Part shown: piece after piece, positions 51,905 to 61,440 of the stretch
How positions within the stretch are numbered: position 1 is the first letter of the stretch
Layout of the letters: each line of letters begins with the position of its first letter
Assembly (NCBI GenBank): GCA_029960065.1
Contig: JASCOF010000009.1
Span: forward strand, 1-64,000
Source: Flavobacteriaceae bacterium PS02336
GTDB lineage: Bacteria; Bacteroidota; Bacteroidia; Flavobacteriales; Flavobacteriaceae
DNA: 64,000 nt
Direction of reading: 5' to 3'
Position numbers and translations under genes: made by a program
The notes under the pieces: generated by a model
What the model saw: only the letters and a program-made list of their open reading frames with translations
The model's database searches: none
Told to the model about the DNA's origin: nothing

Positions 51905-52547
51905 ACATAAAAGCAGAATATTAATAGTAGAAGACGAAGTTTTAATCGCATTATCTTTAAAAAAAATGCTGGAACCCGTTTTTACGGCAGAAACTGCCAA
52001 CAGTTATGAAGAAGCCAGAATGTTATTGTCTCATAAAATTTTTGATCTTGTTTTAATTGATATTTCCCTTTCTGGTGATAAAACTGGACTTGATTTAGCG
52101 GCGTTTATCAACACCGAGATTTCGATTCCTTTTATATTTACAACAGCCCTAACTGACCCTAGTACATTAGAAAAAGTAACAACTCTTCATCCATCTGCCT
52201 ATCTTTCTAAACCTGTAGAAAAAGTTAATCTTGTCACTGCTATTCACCTTGCTTTGGCAAACGAAGATTCTACCTTTAAAATTGAGCTCGGAAAACAGAT
52301 TTATTATTTTCAGTCTAAAGATTTTTTGTTTGCCGAAGCAGATCACGTCTATGTTGAAATTCATCTTAAATCTGGCAAAAATCAGATTCTAAGGACTACG
52401 ATGACTTATCTGGAAGAAGTTTTTCCTTCTAAATATTTTAAAAGAATTAACCGAAGCACAGCTGTCAACCCTTACCACGTGTCGAAAATTATCAACGACA
52501 AACTCCATGTGGAAGATCAGGTTTTTAAAATCTCTAAAAACTTCTGA
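51897..52547 (+). CDS. LytTR response regulator next to the adhesin gene
   Basis: A 216-residue regulator with a receiver domain (about 1-120; Asp55 in LVLIDISLSG) and a C-terminal LytTR DNA-binding region (about 125-215; FLFAEADHVYVEIHLKSGKN, FKRINRSTAVNPYHVSKIIN). The LytTR part is short but complete. The start overlaps the kinase by 8 bases. It is the likely output of that kinase, and the adhesin-OmpA genes 200 bases downstream are the obvious candidates for control, by position only. Confidence 0.88.
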   Translation: MTEHKSRILIVEDEVLIALSLKKMLEPVFTAETANSYEEARMLLSHKIFDLVLIDISLSGDKTGLDLAAFINTEISIPFIFTTALTDPSTLEKVTTLHPSAYLSKPVEKVNLVTAIHLALANEDSTFKIELGKQIYYFQSKDFLFAEADHVYVEIHLKSGKNQILRTTMTYLEEVFPSKYFKRINRSTAVNPYHVSKIINDKLHVEDQVFKISKNF

Positions 52548-52747
52548 TTTTATTTCAGAACAAAAAAAATAGGTTTCAGAACATTTTTTCAGCCTTGGCG
52601 CAGGAAAGTTTTAGTTTTAAACTCTGAATAAAACCAAATGCCCCTGTAAATTTCACATTTCTCCCGATGGAGAATTCTTCTTTTTTAATTTTCAGCCTTT
52701 TTACAGAAACGGTTTTATTAAAGCAATTTAATTCTAAAAAGACTGCT

Positions 52748-55700
52748 ATGAAAAAAAACTACTTAGTGCTAAAATTATGTTATCTCTTTATCTTTTTAAT
52801 CACTACATCCCATAATACATGGGCACAGACTTCAACTGAAACATTTGAGACAGAATCTAACGGTTCTAGCAGTTTTACAGATAATGGAGTCATTTTTAAT
52901 ATTATTTCTCATGTCAATACATTTGATATTGGGTATTATCCCGGAACAGGTTGGAACGGAACAGCAAACGACAATACATATATTGACAATAGTGGTTCTT
53001 TAAGCACTGGTGCCTCATTTAGTATTAAAACAACTTCAAACCTGTTTAGGGTAAACAGATTTTGGGTTTTCCTTGCAAATATCTATACCAATCAAAATTC
53101 AACAGGAACACTTACAATTACTGGTAAACTAAGTGGAATAACTAAATTCTCTCAGGCCAAAACTAACGGTTTTGCTACTTCATTAGGCACTACTAATGGT
53201 AATACCTTAATAGATCTTACCAATTTAAATGGACAAAACTATTCCAACATCATAATAGATGAACTTCAGATTACCGCAGGTGGAAACTATGCTTATTTGG
53301 CATTAGATGCTTTTACGTGGGTAAAAGATAGTAATATAGTATCGAGCTGTTTAAACTTTACAACCGAACAAACTAATATTGCATGCAATGGCGGAGCAAC
53401 TGGTATTGCAACGGTCACTCCAAGCGGTGGTACTCCACCCTATACATATCTTTGGTCTAATAATGCAACCACGTCAACAATTAGTGGTCTTACAGCAGGA
53501 AATTATAGTGTTACTATTACAGATGCTGCTTCATGTGAAAAAACACAAAGTTTTACAATAACTCAACCACCAGCTTTAAGTGCCTTTCAAAGGTTTATTA
53601 CCAATGTAACTTGTAATGGTGGTACAAATGGTTCTGCAGCTGTTAGTGTTACAGGAGGAACGGGAGCATATACCTACTTATGGAATACAACGCCTGTTCA
53701 AACAACTGCAACTGCAACAGGGCTTCCTGCAGGAACTTATACAGTAACAGTAAAAGATGGTAATAATTGTACAACGACACAAAGCTTCACTATAACACAA
53801 CCATCTGCTTTTACAGCAAGTATTGGAGCACAAACCAATGTTTCCTGCAACGGCGGAACTAATGGTTCTGCAACTGTTAACGTTACGGGAGGAACTGGGA
53901 CTTATACTTATTTATGGGCTCCTTCTGGAGGAACAGGTGCTACCGCTTCAGGTCTGACTGCTGGTACTTATACTGTAATTGTAAAAGATGCCAATTTATG
54001 TCAGACTACACAAAGTTTTACTATTACACAGCCTTCATTATTAGAAGCAACAATATCAAAAACGGATGTATTATGCAATGGAGGTTTAACTGGAACAGCA
54101 ACAGTAATTCCTACAGGTGGTTCGGGCAACTATACTTATATATGGAGTCCCTCAGGTGGTACAGCCCCCACAGCCACTGGACTACCAGTAGGAAACTACA
54201 GCTGTTTGATAACAGATGCAAAAGGCTGCAGTATTACCAAAACTATTACTATCAATCAGCCATCAGTATTAGGTGCAACCACTTCACAAATAAATGCTAC
54301 TTGTACTTCTAGTGGTCAAGCTTCTGTAACACCATTTGGCGGTGTAGGTGGTTATACCTTTTTATGGTCACCCAGCGGTGATACGACACAAGCAGTTACC
54401 AATTTGACAGCAGGAAATCATAGTTGTTTGATTACAGATGCCAATGGCTGCAGTATAACTAAAAACTTTACTATCACAACAACAAATACTTTAGTTGCCG
54501 CTGCTTTTCAAACTAATCTTTTATGTAATGGTGTTAATACAGGATCTGCTGCTGTAATTCCTTTGGGAGCTCCTGGTCCTTTTACTTATGTGTGGTCTCC
54601 ATCTGGAGGAAATGCAGATACAGCAACTAATCTATCTGCTGGTAATTATTCTGTAACTATTACGGCGTCAAACGGCTGTTCTATTGTCAAAAATTTTACA
54701 ATTACACAGCCTGCAGCAATTAATATTACTCCAAATCTACAAACAAATGTTACTTGCAATGGTGGAGCAAACGGTTCTGCAGGTGTTTCTGTAACTGGAG
54801 GAACGGGTGCTTATACTTATTCATGGTTTCCTTCGGGAGGAACTGCCGCTACAGCCTCAGGACTTAAAGCAGGAACTTATACCGTAACCGTGACCGATGC
54901 CAATTTATGTTCAAAAACGCAAAGCTTTACCATAACAGAACCAGCTATTCTAACAGCAGCTGTATCTCAAACAAATGTTTCATGCCATAATGGTTCCAAC
55001 GGAACAGCAACTGCTACTCCAGCAGGAGGAACTGGAACATATACTTATCTATGGACTCCTTCTGGAGGAACTAATGCAACAGCAAGTGGACTTGCCGCAG
55101 GAAATTATACCGTAACAATCAAAGATGCTAATTTGTGTCAAACAACGGCAAATGTTACTATAACCGAGCCTGATCAGCTTACTGCGGCAATATCCAAAAC
55201 AGATGTTTTATGTAATCAAGCAAATAACGGAACAGCAACGGTAATACCGACAGGAGGAACTGCACCTTATACCTTTTCTTGGTCTCCTTCAGGAGGAACT
55301 GCATCAACGGCAACGGGATTAAGTCCGAATAATTATACTGTAACAGTTACAGATGCTAAAGGATGTTTTACAACTAAAACCATTCAAATAACAGAACCTA
55401 ATATTCTTTCAATAACAGAATCTCATACAAATGTGTCATGCAACGCTGGAAATGACGGTTCTGCATCAGTAATTGTATCTGGCGGAACTGGCAGTTATAC
55501 CTACTCTTGGACACCATCTGGAGGAACTGCTCAAACAGTTTCAGGTCTTTCTGCTGGAACTTATACCGTAACAGCTACAGATACAAATGCTTGTTCTATA
55601 TCGAAAACCATAACAATTACAGAACCAGATGCCTTGACGGCCAGTATTACAGCTGTTAATGTTAGCTGTAATAATGGAAAAAATGGTTCTGCATCGGTAG

Positions 55701-57364
55701 CCGCTTCTGGCGGAACTGGTTCATACACTTATAATTGGGCACCATCTGGAGGAAATACTGAAACAGCTGAAGGTCTTGCTGCAGGAGCTTATACCGTAAC
55801 AATTACAGATACAAATTCTTGTTCTACAACAAAAACCATAACAATTACAGAGCCAGATGTATTAACCGTAAATAGTACAGCAATAGATGTTTCATGCTAT
55901 AATGGAAAGAATGGTTCAGCTTCTGTAACAGTTAACGGCGGAACTGCACCTTATATTTACTTATGGTCTCATAACGGTGCAACTACATCGAACGTAACCG
56001 ATCTTAAAGCAGGAACTTATGACGTAACGGTAACAGACAGTAATTCCTGTACATTATCTGCAACGATTCTTATAAATGAACCTGCCAATCCAGTAAATCT
56101 AAGTATTTCGACCATTTCAGGAGTAACAGTTTCTGGAGCAACATTATCAGCGACAGCTTCTTCTGACGGAATTAATACAGACAAAGGAGAATGTTTAACA
56201 GAAATTGGTTTTGTATATGCATCTCATGCAAATCCAACTATAGCAGATACAAAAATAAATGTTTCTGCTGCATTAGGAAACTTTACAACCTCAATAGCTG
56301 GACTAAGAGGAAACCGAACTTACTATGTAAAAACTTACGCGATTAATAACAGTGGCTTTATTAATTATGGAAATGAAATTAATTTTACTACAGAAAAATA
56401 TACTCTTAATATAACGGCATCTTCAGGACATGTAAAAGTTTACGGTACATCTGACCCGATATTCAATTATAGTGCTGCAGGTTTTGCTAACGGAGATACA
56501 AACTCCCTAATTACAGGACAGCTTTCTAGAGAAGCAGGAGAAAACGTTGGAAAATACAACATCACACAAGGAAATATAAGTGCTGGTGCCGATTACATAA
56601 TAGCCTTTACAACTTCCGAATTTGAAATTACAAAAGCAAATCAAAATATAACTTGGAACCAGACTTTAGAATTTGGCTGTGATGATGCAACAATTATAGC
56701 GCTAAATGCAGTATCAGATAGCGGACTGCCAGTTTCTTTTACTATTGCAAATGATGCAATCGGCAAAATTTCTGGATCAACATTAACAATCTTAAACTCT
56801 GGAAGCACAACAATTTCAGCATTCCAAAATGGAGATCAAAATCACAATGCGGCAGTTCCTGTAATTAAACCAGTAGAAATAAGTCAGGGCGAGCTTATAA
56901 AACAGCAATGGGCCGATGTTATCTTTTTTGACAATAAAAGCAACGAATTTAACGCTTGGCAGTGGTATAAAAACGGAAACGCTGTTACAGGAGCAACACG
57001 CCAGTATTACAGCGAAGAGCAACCTTTAAATGGTTCTTATTATGTTATTGCAAAAAATACAAACGGTAATTCAATTAAATCCTGCCCAATTGAAACCACA
57101 GGAACTGCATTCTCTCAGAGTTTGAAAATCCATCCGAATCCAATAAAACCATCAAGTGAATTCACTTTAGCATGTGATTTCAGCGAGTCACAGCTAAGCG
57201 GATCCGAAATTACCATTTTTGATGTTACAGGAAGATTAGTGCAGACTATCACAAATGTAAAACCTCAAAATCAGATCATTGCTCCTTCTCAGTCGGCCAT
57301 ATATGTTGTCGTTCTTTCGCTGCACAATGGTCAGAAAAAAACAATCAACTTATTGGTTAAGTAA
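52748..57364 (+). CDS. SprB-repeat type IX secreted adhesin-like protein
   Basis: A 1538-residue surface protein with a signal peptide (about 1-27, NTWAQ end), a beta-rich N-terminal domain (about 28-205) and twelve SprB repeats of about 76 residues (209-1115). Each repeat runs from a TNVSCNGG-like start through GTYTVTVTDANLC to a TITQP/TITEP end. An Fn3-like part, an MBG-type domain (about 1216-1300), an Ig-like region and a type A T9SS C-terminal sorting domain (LKIHPNP, then the late VVLSLHNGQ) follow. It should be exported by the gliding-linked type IX system. I chose MKKNYLVLKL because it heads the signal peptide; the longer frame adds 27 residues. Confidence 0.92.
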   Translation: MKKNYLVLKLCYLFIFLITTSHNTWAQTSTETFETESNGSSSFTDNGVIFNIISHVNTFDIGYYPGTGWNGTANDNTYIDNSGSLSTGASFSIKTTSNLFRVNRFWVFLANIYTNQNSTGTLTITGKLSGITKFSQAKTNGFATSLGTTNGNTLIDLTNLNGQNYSNIIIDELQITAGGNYAYLALDAFTWVKDSNIVSSCLNFTTEQTNIACNGGATGIATVTPSGGTPPYTYLWSNNATTSTISGLTAGNYSVTITDAASCEKTQSFTITQPPALSAFQRFITNVTCNGGTNGSAAVSVTGGTGAYTYLWNTTPVQTTATATGLPAGTYTVTVKDGNNCTTTQSFTITQPSAFTASIGAQTNVSCNGGTNGSATVNVTGGTGTYTYLWAPSGGTGATASGLTAGTYTVIVKDANLCQTTQSFTITQPSLLEATISKTDVLCNGGLTGTATVIPTGGSGNYTYIWSPSGGTAPTATGLPVGNYSCLITDAKGCSITKTITINQPSVLGATTSQINATCTSSGQASVTPFGGVGGYTFLWSPSGDTTQAVTNLTAGNHSCLITDANGCSITKNFTITTTNTLVAAAFQTNLLCNGVNTGSAAVIPLGAPGPFTYVWSPSGGNADTATNLSAGNYSVTITASNGCSIVKNFTITQPAAINITPNLQTNVTCNGGANGSAGVSVTGGTGAYTYSWFPSGGTAATASGLKAGTYTVTVTDANLCSKTQSFTITEPAILTAAVSQTNVSCHNGSNGTATATPAGGTGTYTYLWTPSGGTNATASGLAAGNYTVTIKDANLCQTTANVTITEPDQLTAAISKTDVLCNQANNGTATVIPTGGTAPYTFSWSPSGGTASTATGLSPNNYTVTVTDAKGCFTTKTIQITEPNILSITESHTNVSCNAGNDGSASVIVSGGTGSYTYSWTPSGGTAQTVSGLSAGTYTVTATDTNACSISKTITITEPDALTASITAVNVSCNNGKNGSASVAASGGTGSYTYNWAPSGGNTETAEGLAAGAYTVTITDTNSCSTTKTITITEPDVLTVNSTAIDVSCYNGKNGSASVTVNGGTAPYIYLWSHNGATTSNVTDLKAGTYDVTVTDSNSCTLSATILINEPANPVNLSISTISGVTVSGATLSATASSDGINTDKGECLTEIGFVYASHANPTIADTKINVSAALGNFTTSIAGLRGNRTYYVKTYAINNSGFINYGNEINFTTEKYTLNITASSGHVKVYGTSDPIFNYSAAGFANGDTNSLITGQLSREAGENVGKYNITQGNISAGADYIIAFTTSEFEITKANQNITWNQTLEFGCDDATIIALNAVSDSGLPVSFTIANDAIGKISGSTLTILNSGSTTISAFQNGDQNHNAAVPVIKPVEISQGELIKQQWADVIFFDNKSNEFNAWQWYKNGNAVTGATRQYYSEEQPLNGSYYVIAKNTNGNSIKSCPIETTGTAFSQSLKIHPNPIKPSSEFTLACDFSESQLSGSEITIFDVTGRLVQTITNVKPQNQIIAPSQSAIYVVVLSLHNGQKKTINLLVK

Positions 57365-57391
57365 ACTGAGATTCAATTAAAAAGGAAAAAA

Positions 57392-58708
57392 ATGAAAATT
57401 AAACTCACTATAGCAATACTAATATTACTTAACACCGCAATAAAAGCTCAGGAACTCCAGTTTAAGATTAATGGAGGACCGTCTGGAATTCTTTACGACA
57501 GTACGATTGGAAATGGTAAATTAAAATTTGGAGGAGGAATCGGTATCGGATATACTTATTTCTTCAGCACTCATTGGGGAATTTCATCAGGAATTGATCT
57601 CATGTACAATCAGAATAGTTTTGAACTGAATGACGGAAATACAATTAGTACGTACGAAGTTGACGATCAAACTTCTGCATTTGAGTATCGCGTAACACCT
57701 TCAAAATACAAAGAAGAACAGCATTTTATTACAGCAGCTATTCCGCTTTTAATACAGTATAAAACAGCTTTCGATTCTAACACGCAATGGTATTTTGGAT
57801 TTGGCGGTAAAATTCTGTTTCCAGGAAAACAGACCGTTAAGGCTTCCGCAGCAGAATTGCAACTAAGCGGTTTTTATCCTGATCTAAATTTATTGGTTGA
57901 TGATCTTCCCTCACATGGTTTCGGCCAAGTGACAAATTGGAAAGAGGAAACCAAAGCAAGTTTAGATCCAACAATTTTATTAAGTGCAGAAACCGGTCTT
58001 ACCTTTAAAATCAAAGAAAAAACACACCTTTACACTGGTGTTTATATCGATTATGGTTTAACCAATTTAGCAAAAGAAACTTCAGATGTTAATATTGTGA
58101 CTTACAATCCAAACGGAATTGATAATATTCAGGCAAATGGTACAATTGGAAATAAAAAAATTGTTCAGGACACACGTTATTTAACTGCTGGAATTCAAGT
58201 TAAACTAGGTTTCTCAGTAGCAAAAGACAAACCGCAGCCTGTACAGCAAAAAACAGAAACCATAACAGAAACAAAAGAAATACCAGTTCAAGAACCTCCT
58301 GTGCAGCAAAAAGTTGTTGAAACTGCTCCTGCAAAAACAGAACTGACATTGGAGGAAAGAAACTATATCGAGAAAAAACCGCTGGCCTTTCAAGAAGTTG
58401 GAAATACAAGCGTAACACCAGAACTTGCATCAAGATTAGACGAAATTGCTAAAATTCTGAATTCAAATAAAGACACCGATTTAAATATTACGGGATATAC
58501 CTGCGATATTGGAACTAAAATCCGCAATCTTGAAATCGGAATGAAGAGAGCACAGGCTGTGGCCGATTATTTAAAAACTAAAGGAATAGAATCTAAACGT
58601 ATGCATTTATTTTCAAAAGGAGAAAATAATCCTTTAGTTCCAAATATTCCAGCCGAAAATAAACCGCTCAACAGGAGAGTTTCCCTAACTCTTGTTGACG
58701 GAAATTAA
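57392..58708 (+). CDS. Outer membrane beta-barrel protein with OmpA C-terminal domain
   Basis: A 438-residue protein with a signal peptide (1-20, AIKAQ end), a beta-barrel (about 21-270; strands such as GYTYFFSTHWGISSGIDLMY and TAGIQVKLGFSV), a Pro/Gln/Glu-rich linker (about 275-315) and an OmpA-like peptidoglycan-binding domain (about 330-438; NITGYTCDIGTKIRN, GMKRAQAVADYLKTKGIESK, NRRVSLTL). It follows the adhesin gene after 27 bases. Such pairing suggests it helps to hold or assemble the adhesin at the surface, although SprB itself uses an SprF (PorP-type) partner. A strong terminator follows. Confidence 0.85.
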   Translation: MKIKLTIAILILLNTAIKAQELQFKINGGPSGILYDSTIGNGKLKFGGGIGIGYTYFFSTHWGISSGIDLMYNQNSFELNDGNTISTYEVDDQTSAFEYRVTPSKYKEEQHFITAAIPLLIQYKTAFDSNTQWYFGFGGKILFPGKQTVKASAAELQLSGFYPDLNLLVDDLPSHGFGQVTNWKEETKASLDPTILLSAETGLTFKIKEKTHLYTGVYIDYGLTNLAKETSDVNIVTYNPNGIDNIQANGTIGNKKIVQDTRYLTAGIQVKLGFSVAKDKPQPVQQKTETITETKEIPVQEPPVQQKVVETAPAKTELTLEERNYIEKKPLAFQEVGNTSVTPELASRLDEIAKILNSNKDTDLNITGYTCDIGTKIRNLEIGMKRAQAVADYLKTKGIESKRMHLFSKGENNPLVPNIPAENKPLNRRVSLTLVDGN

Positions 58709-58729
58709 TTCTAACACTTCCAAAATGTG

Positions 58730-58774
58730 AAAGCATGAAAATAGAGATTTGTTTCTCTTTTTCATGCTTTTTTT
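58730..58774 (+). terminator. Terminator of the adhesin/OmpA genes
   Basis: AAAGCATGAAAA pairs with TTTTCATGCTTT, with an additional AGAGA/TCTCT inner stem, and is followed by a T-run. Confidence 0.85.
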
Positions 58775-58843
58775 ATTCTCTAAATTATAAAGAATCAAAA
58801 ATCTCTCTCCACCGCGTAATATAAAAAAATAAAATTTTAACAG

Positions 58844-58859
58844 CATGATTTGAATCATG
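58844..58859. promoter_or_regulatory. FNR/CRP-type palindrome upstream of nadA
   Basis: CATGATT-TG-AATCATG is a perfect 7-bp dyad. The core ATGAT-TTGA-ATCAT matches the FNR consensus TTGAT-N4-ATCAA at 8 of 10 positions. A TACATTTA box (58881-58888) close to the minus-7 consensus lies downstream and would put the palindrome centre at about minus 43, the usual activator position. Confidence 0.55.
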
Positions 58860-58880
58860 TTTTGAAAGAAATGATGATAA

Positions 58881-58888
58881 TACATTTA
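58881..58888 (+). promoter_or_regulatory. Near-consensus minus-7 box of the nad operon
   Basis: TACATTTA differs from TAnnTTTG at one base. It is 16 bases after TTTG at 58861-58864 and 59 bases before nadA. A poor minus-33 spacing fits an activator-dependent promoter. Confidence 0.45.
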
Positions 58889-58946
58889 CCCTATTAAAAT
58901 ATATGCTTAACGCATTTCAAAACAAACATTGATTTAGATCTTAAAA

Positions 58947-59879
58947 ATGGACAAGAACATTTTAATACAGGGAATAATCCAATTAAAACGAGAAAAAAAT
59001 GCTGTAATTCTGTCGCATTATTACCAAGATGAAGACATTCAGAATATAGCAGATTTTATTGGAGATAGTCTTGAATTAGCAAAAAAAGCGCAAAGCACAG
59101 ATGCTCCCATAATTGTATTTGCGGGAGTTCATTTTATGGCAGAAACAGCTAAAATTTTAAACCCAGATAAAAAAGTTTTATTACCAGATTGGAAAGCTGG
59201 CTGTTCACTTGCTGACGGCTGTAATCCTAAAGATTTTGAATTGTTCAAAAGCCAGCATCCTAATCATGTTGTAGTGACTTATATAAATTGTTCTGCCGAA
59301 ATAAAAGCCATGAGCGATTTGGTTTGCACTTCGGCGAATGCAAAAAAAATAATCGGGTCTATACCCGCTGAACAAAAAATCATTTTTGCTCCAGATGAAA
59401 ATTTAGGTAATTATCTTCAAAAGGAAACCAAACGTGAACTGGTCTTATGGAAAGGCTCGTGTGTAGTACATGAAGCCTTTTCATTAGACAAACTAATTGA
59501 AATCTACAATAAAAATCCGAATGCCAAAATTGCAGCACATCCTGAGTCGGAAAGTCATATTTTAAAAGCAGCACATTACATCGGCTCCACTTCGGGTATT
59601 ATTAATTTCATTAAAACGGATCCTGCTGCCGTTTTCATTGTGGCTACAGAAGCCGGTATCCTGCATGAGCTTTCAAAAGCGGTACCTGATAAAACGCTGA
59701 TTCCGGCTCCTACCACAGAAGATAACAGCTGTGCCTGCAGCGAATGTGCTTTCATGAAAATGAACACACTCGAGAAACTGTACTTATGCCTAAAAAATGA
59801 AAGTCCAGAAATGCAGATTACAGAAAAACTCAGAATTGAAGCCTTAAAACCAATTGAAAAAATGCTCCAATTGTCATAA
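58947..59879 (+). CDS. nadA: Quinolinate synthase NadA
   Basis: A 310-residue enzyme that condenses iminoaspartate with dihydroxyacetone phosphate to quinolinate in NAD synthesis, using one [4Fe-4S] cluster. The three conserved cluster cysteines are present: Cys86 in KAGCSLADGC, Cys172 in KGSCVVHEAF and the C-terminal CACSEC group (Cys262, 264, 267). Oxygen and NO damage this cluster. It heads nadB (27 bases downstream), ric and nrdD on the same strand, and a palindromic operator lies upstream. Length is normal for the shorter NadA type. Confidence 0.95.
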   Translation: MDKNILIQGIIQLKREKNAVILSHYYQDEDIQNIADFIGDSLELAKKAQSTDAPIIVFAGVHFMAETAKILNPDKKVLLPDWKAGCSLADGCNPKDFELFKSQHPNHVVVTYINCSAEIKAMSDLVCTSANAKKIIGSIPAEQKIIFAPDENLGNYLQKETKRELVLWKGSCVVHEAFSLDKLIEIYNKNPNAKIAAHPESESHILKAAHYIGSTSGIINFIKTDPAAVFIVATEAGILHELSKAVPDKTLIPAPTTEDNSCACSECAFMKMNTLEKLYLCLKNESPEMQITEKLRIEALKPIEKMLQLS

Positions 59880-59906
59880 AATCAATAACGCTAAAATCAA
59901 AATAAC

Positions 59907-61418
59907 ATGATCACAACAGATATATTAATAATCGGTTCTGGTATTTCGGGATTATTTTTTGCTATGAAAACGGCAAAAAAACGTCCAGATTTATCTATTG
60001 TTATAATGACTAAAGAAACAGCCAGAAATACTAATACGCAACTCGCTCAAGGCGGAATTGCAGTTGTAACAGACCTGGTAAAAGACAGTTTTAACAAACA
60101 CATACATGATACACTTCGCTCTGGAGGCGGTTTATGTGATAAAGAAGTGGTCAATATGGTTATTAAACAAGCTCCAGAAAGACTTAAGGAATTGATTGAA
60201 ATTGGAACTTCTTTTGACAAAGACGAAAAAGGCAGATTGGATTTAGGACTTGAAGGAGGACATTCACAACATAGAATAGTACATCATAAAGACAGCTCCG
60301 GATTGGAAATTGAGCAAAAACTGCTCAAAATAGTCAAGAAAATGCCGAACATTGAACTTTGGGAAAACCATATGGTTATTGACTTGAATACCGAGACCAA
60401 GAAAAATAAAACTACTTGTACCGGAGCCTTCTTTTATGATAAAAAACACAATAGAATCAAATACATTAGAACCCGAACAATTGTTTTAAGCACAGGAGGA
60501 TGCGGTCAGCTTTTTGAAAACACAACTAACCCAAAAATTGCAACTGGCGACGGACTTGCGATGGCTGCGCGTGCGGGTGCTGAAATTGCAGATATGCAGT
60601 ACATTCAGTTTCATCCAACGGCTTTATGTGCGGGAAAAGAGAATCCGCTGTTTTTAATTTCTGAAGCTGTACGAGGTTTTGGTGCTCATGTTGTAAACGA
60701 AGACGGAAAAAGATTTTTATTTAAATATGATATTCGAGGAGAATTGGCTACTCGAGATATGGTATCAGATGCCATTAGTAAAGAACTTCAATTGAGTGGA
60801 AAAGACCATGTTTATTTAGATTGCAGACATTTAAATACGGCTTCATTTTACGCTCATTTTCCAATAATTGCGGCGCACTGTAATGAATTAGGCATAAAAC
60901 CAGAAAAAGATTTAATTCCGATTGTTCCCGCTGCTCATTATCAATGCGGCGGTATAAAAGTAGACCTAAATGGTGCAACTGCAATTCCGAATCTATATGC
61001 CATTGGCGAATGTGCCAGAACTGGATTGCACGGTAAAAATCGTCTAGCCTCCAATTCACTTTTAGAAGCTTTGGTTTTCGCACATCAAGCATCAGAGAAT
61101 GTCGACAGGACTATTGCAGGATTTATTTTTTCAACAAAAATCTTAATTCCGAAGTTTCCAAAGACACATCAAATTGATGATTACCTTGCTTTTGAAGTGC
61201 TAAAAAAAGAGCTGCAAAAATTGGTTACTTCTTTTTATACCAGTGAAGAACGTGATGCCGATTTGACTTTTGAAAAAATAAAAGAGCTTCATAATTATGC
61301 CGTTTCGCTTACAGCAGCACATGAAATTACAATTCCGTTTATAGAATTTTCAAATATGCTTGCTGTGTCTTTAATCATTGTTAAACAATGCAGAGCGGCG
61401 AACAAAGAAATGTGCTGA
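59907..61418 (+). CDS. nadB: L-aspartate oxidase NadB
   Basis: A 503-residue flavoprotein that oxidises aspartate to iminoaspartate, feeding NadA. It has the FAD motif GSGISG (10-15), TNTQLAQGGIAVV, GLEGGHSQHRIVH, the FHPTAL segment and CARTGLHGKNRLASNSLLEA, the usual NadB signature. NadB can use fumarate in place of oxygen, so it can work without air. It ends 22 bases before the chosen ric start. Confidence 0.95.
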   Translation: MITTDILIIGSGISGLFFAMKTAKKRPDLSIVIMTKETARNTNTQLAQGGIAVVTDLVKDSFNKHIHDTLRSGGGLCDKEVVNMVIKQAPERLKELIEIGTSFDKDEKGRLDLGLEGGHSQHRIVHHKDSSGLEIEQKLLKIVKKMPNIELWENHMVIDLNTETKKNKTTCTGAFFYDKKHNRIKYIRTRTIVLSTGGCGQLFENTTNPKIATGDGLAMAARAGAEIADMQYIQFHPTALCAGKENPLFLISEAVRGFGAHVVNEDGKRFLFKYDIRGELATRDMVSDAISKELQLSGKDHVYLDCRHLNTASFYAHFPIIAAHCNELGIKPEKDLIPIVPAAHYQCGGIKVDLNGATAIPNLYAIGECARTGLHGKNRLASNSLLEALVFAHQASENVDRTIAGFIFSTKILIPKFPKTHQIDDYLAFEVLKKELQKLVTSFYTSEERDADLTFEKIKELHNYAVSLTAAHEITIPFIEFSNMLAVSLIIVKQCRAANKEMC

Positions 61419-61440
61419 AACCAATAAATCCCCCACCTAT

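Noticed and set aside
53372-56095. CRISPR-like array of regularly spaced repeats
   Set aside because: The repeats are 228 bases, in frame and encode SprB domains with similar sequence throughout; there are no unique spacers and no cas genes.
58929-58942. TTGATTTAGATCTT as an FNR site close to nadA
   Set aside because: It matches only one half well and lies over the translation start region, where an activator could not work; the palindrome at 58844 is a better candidate.
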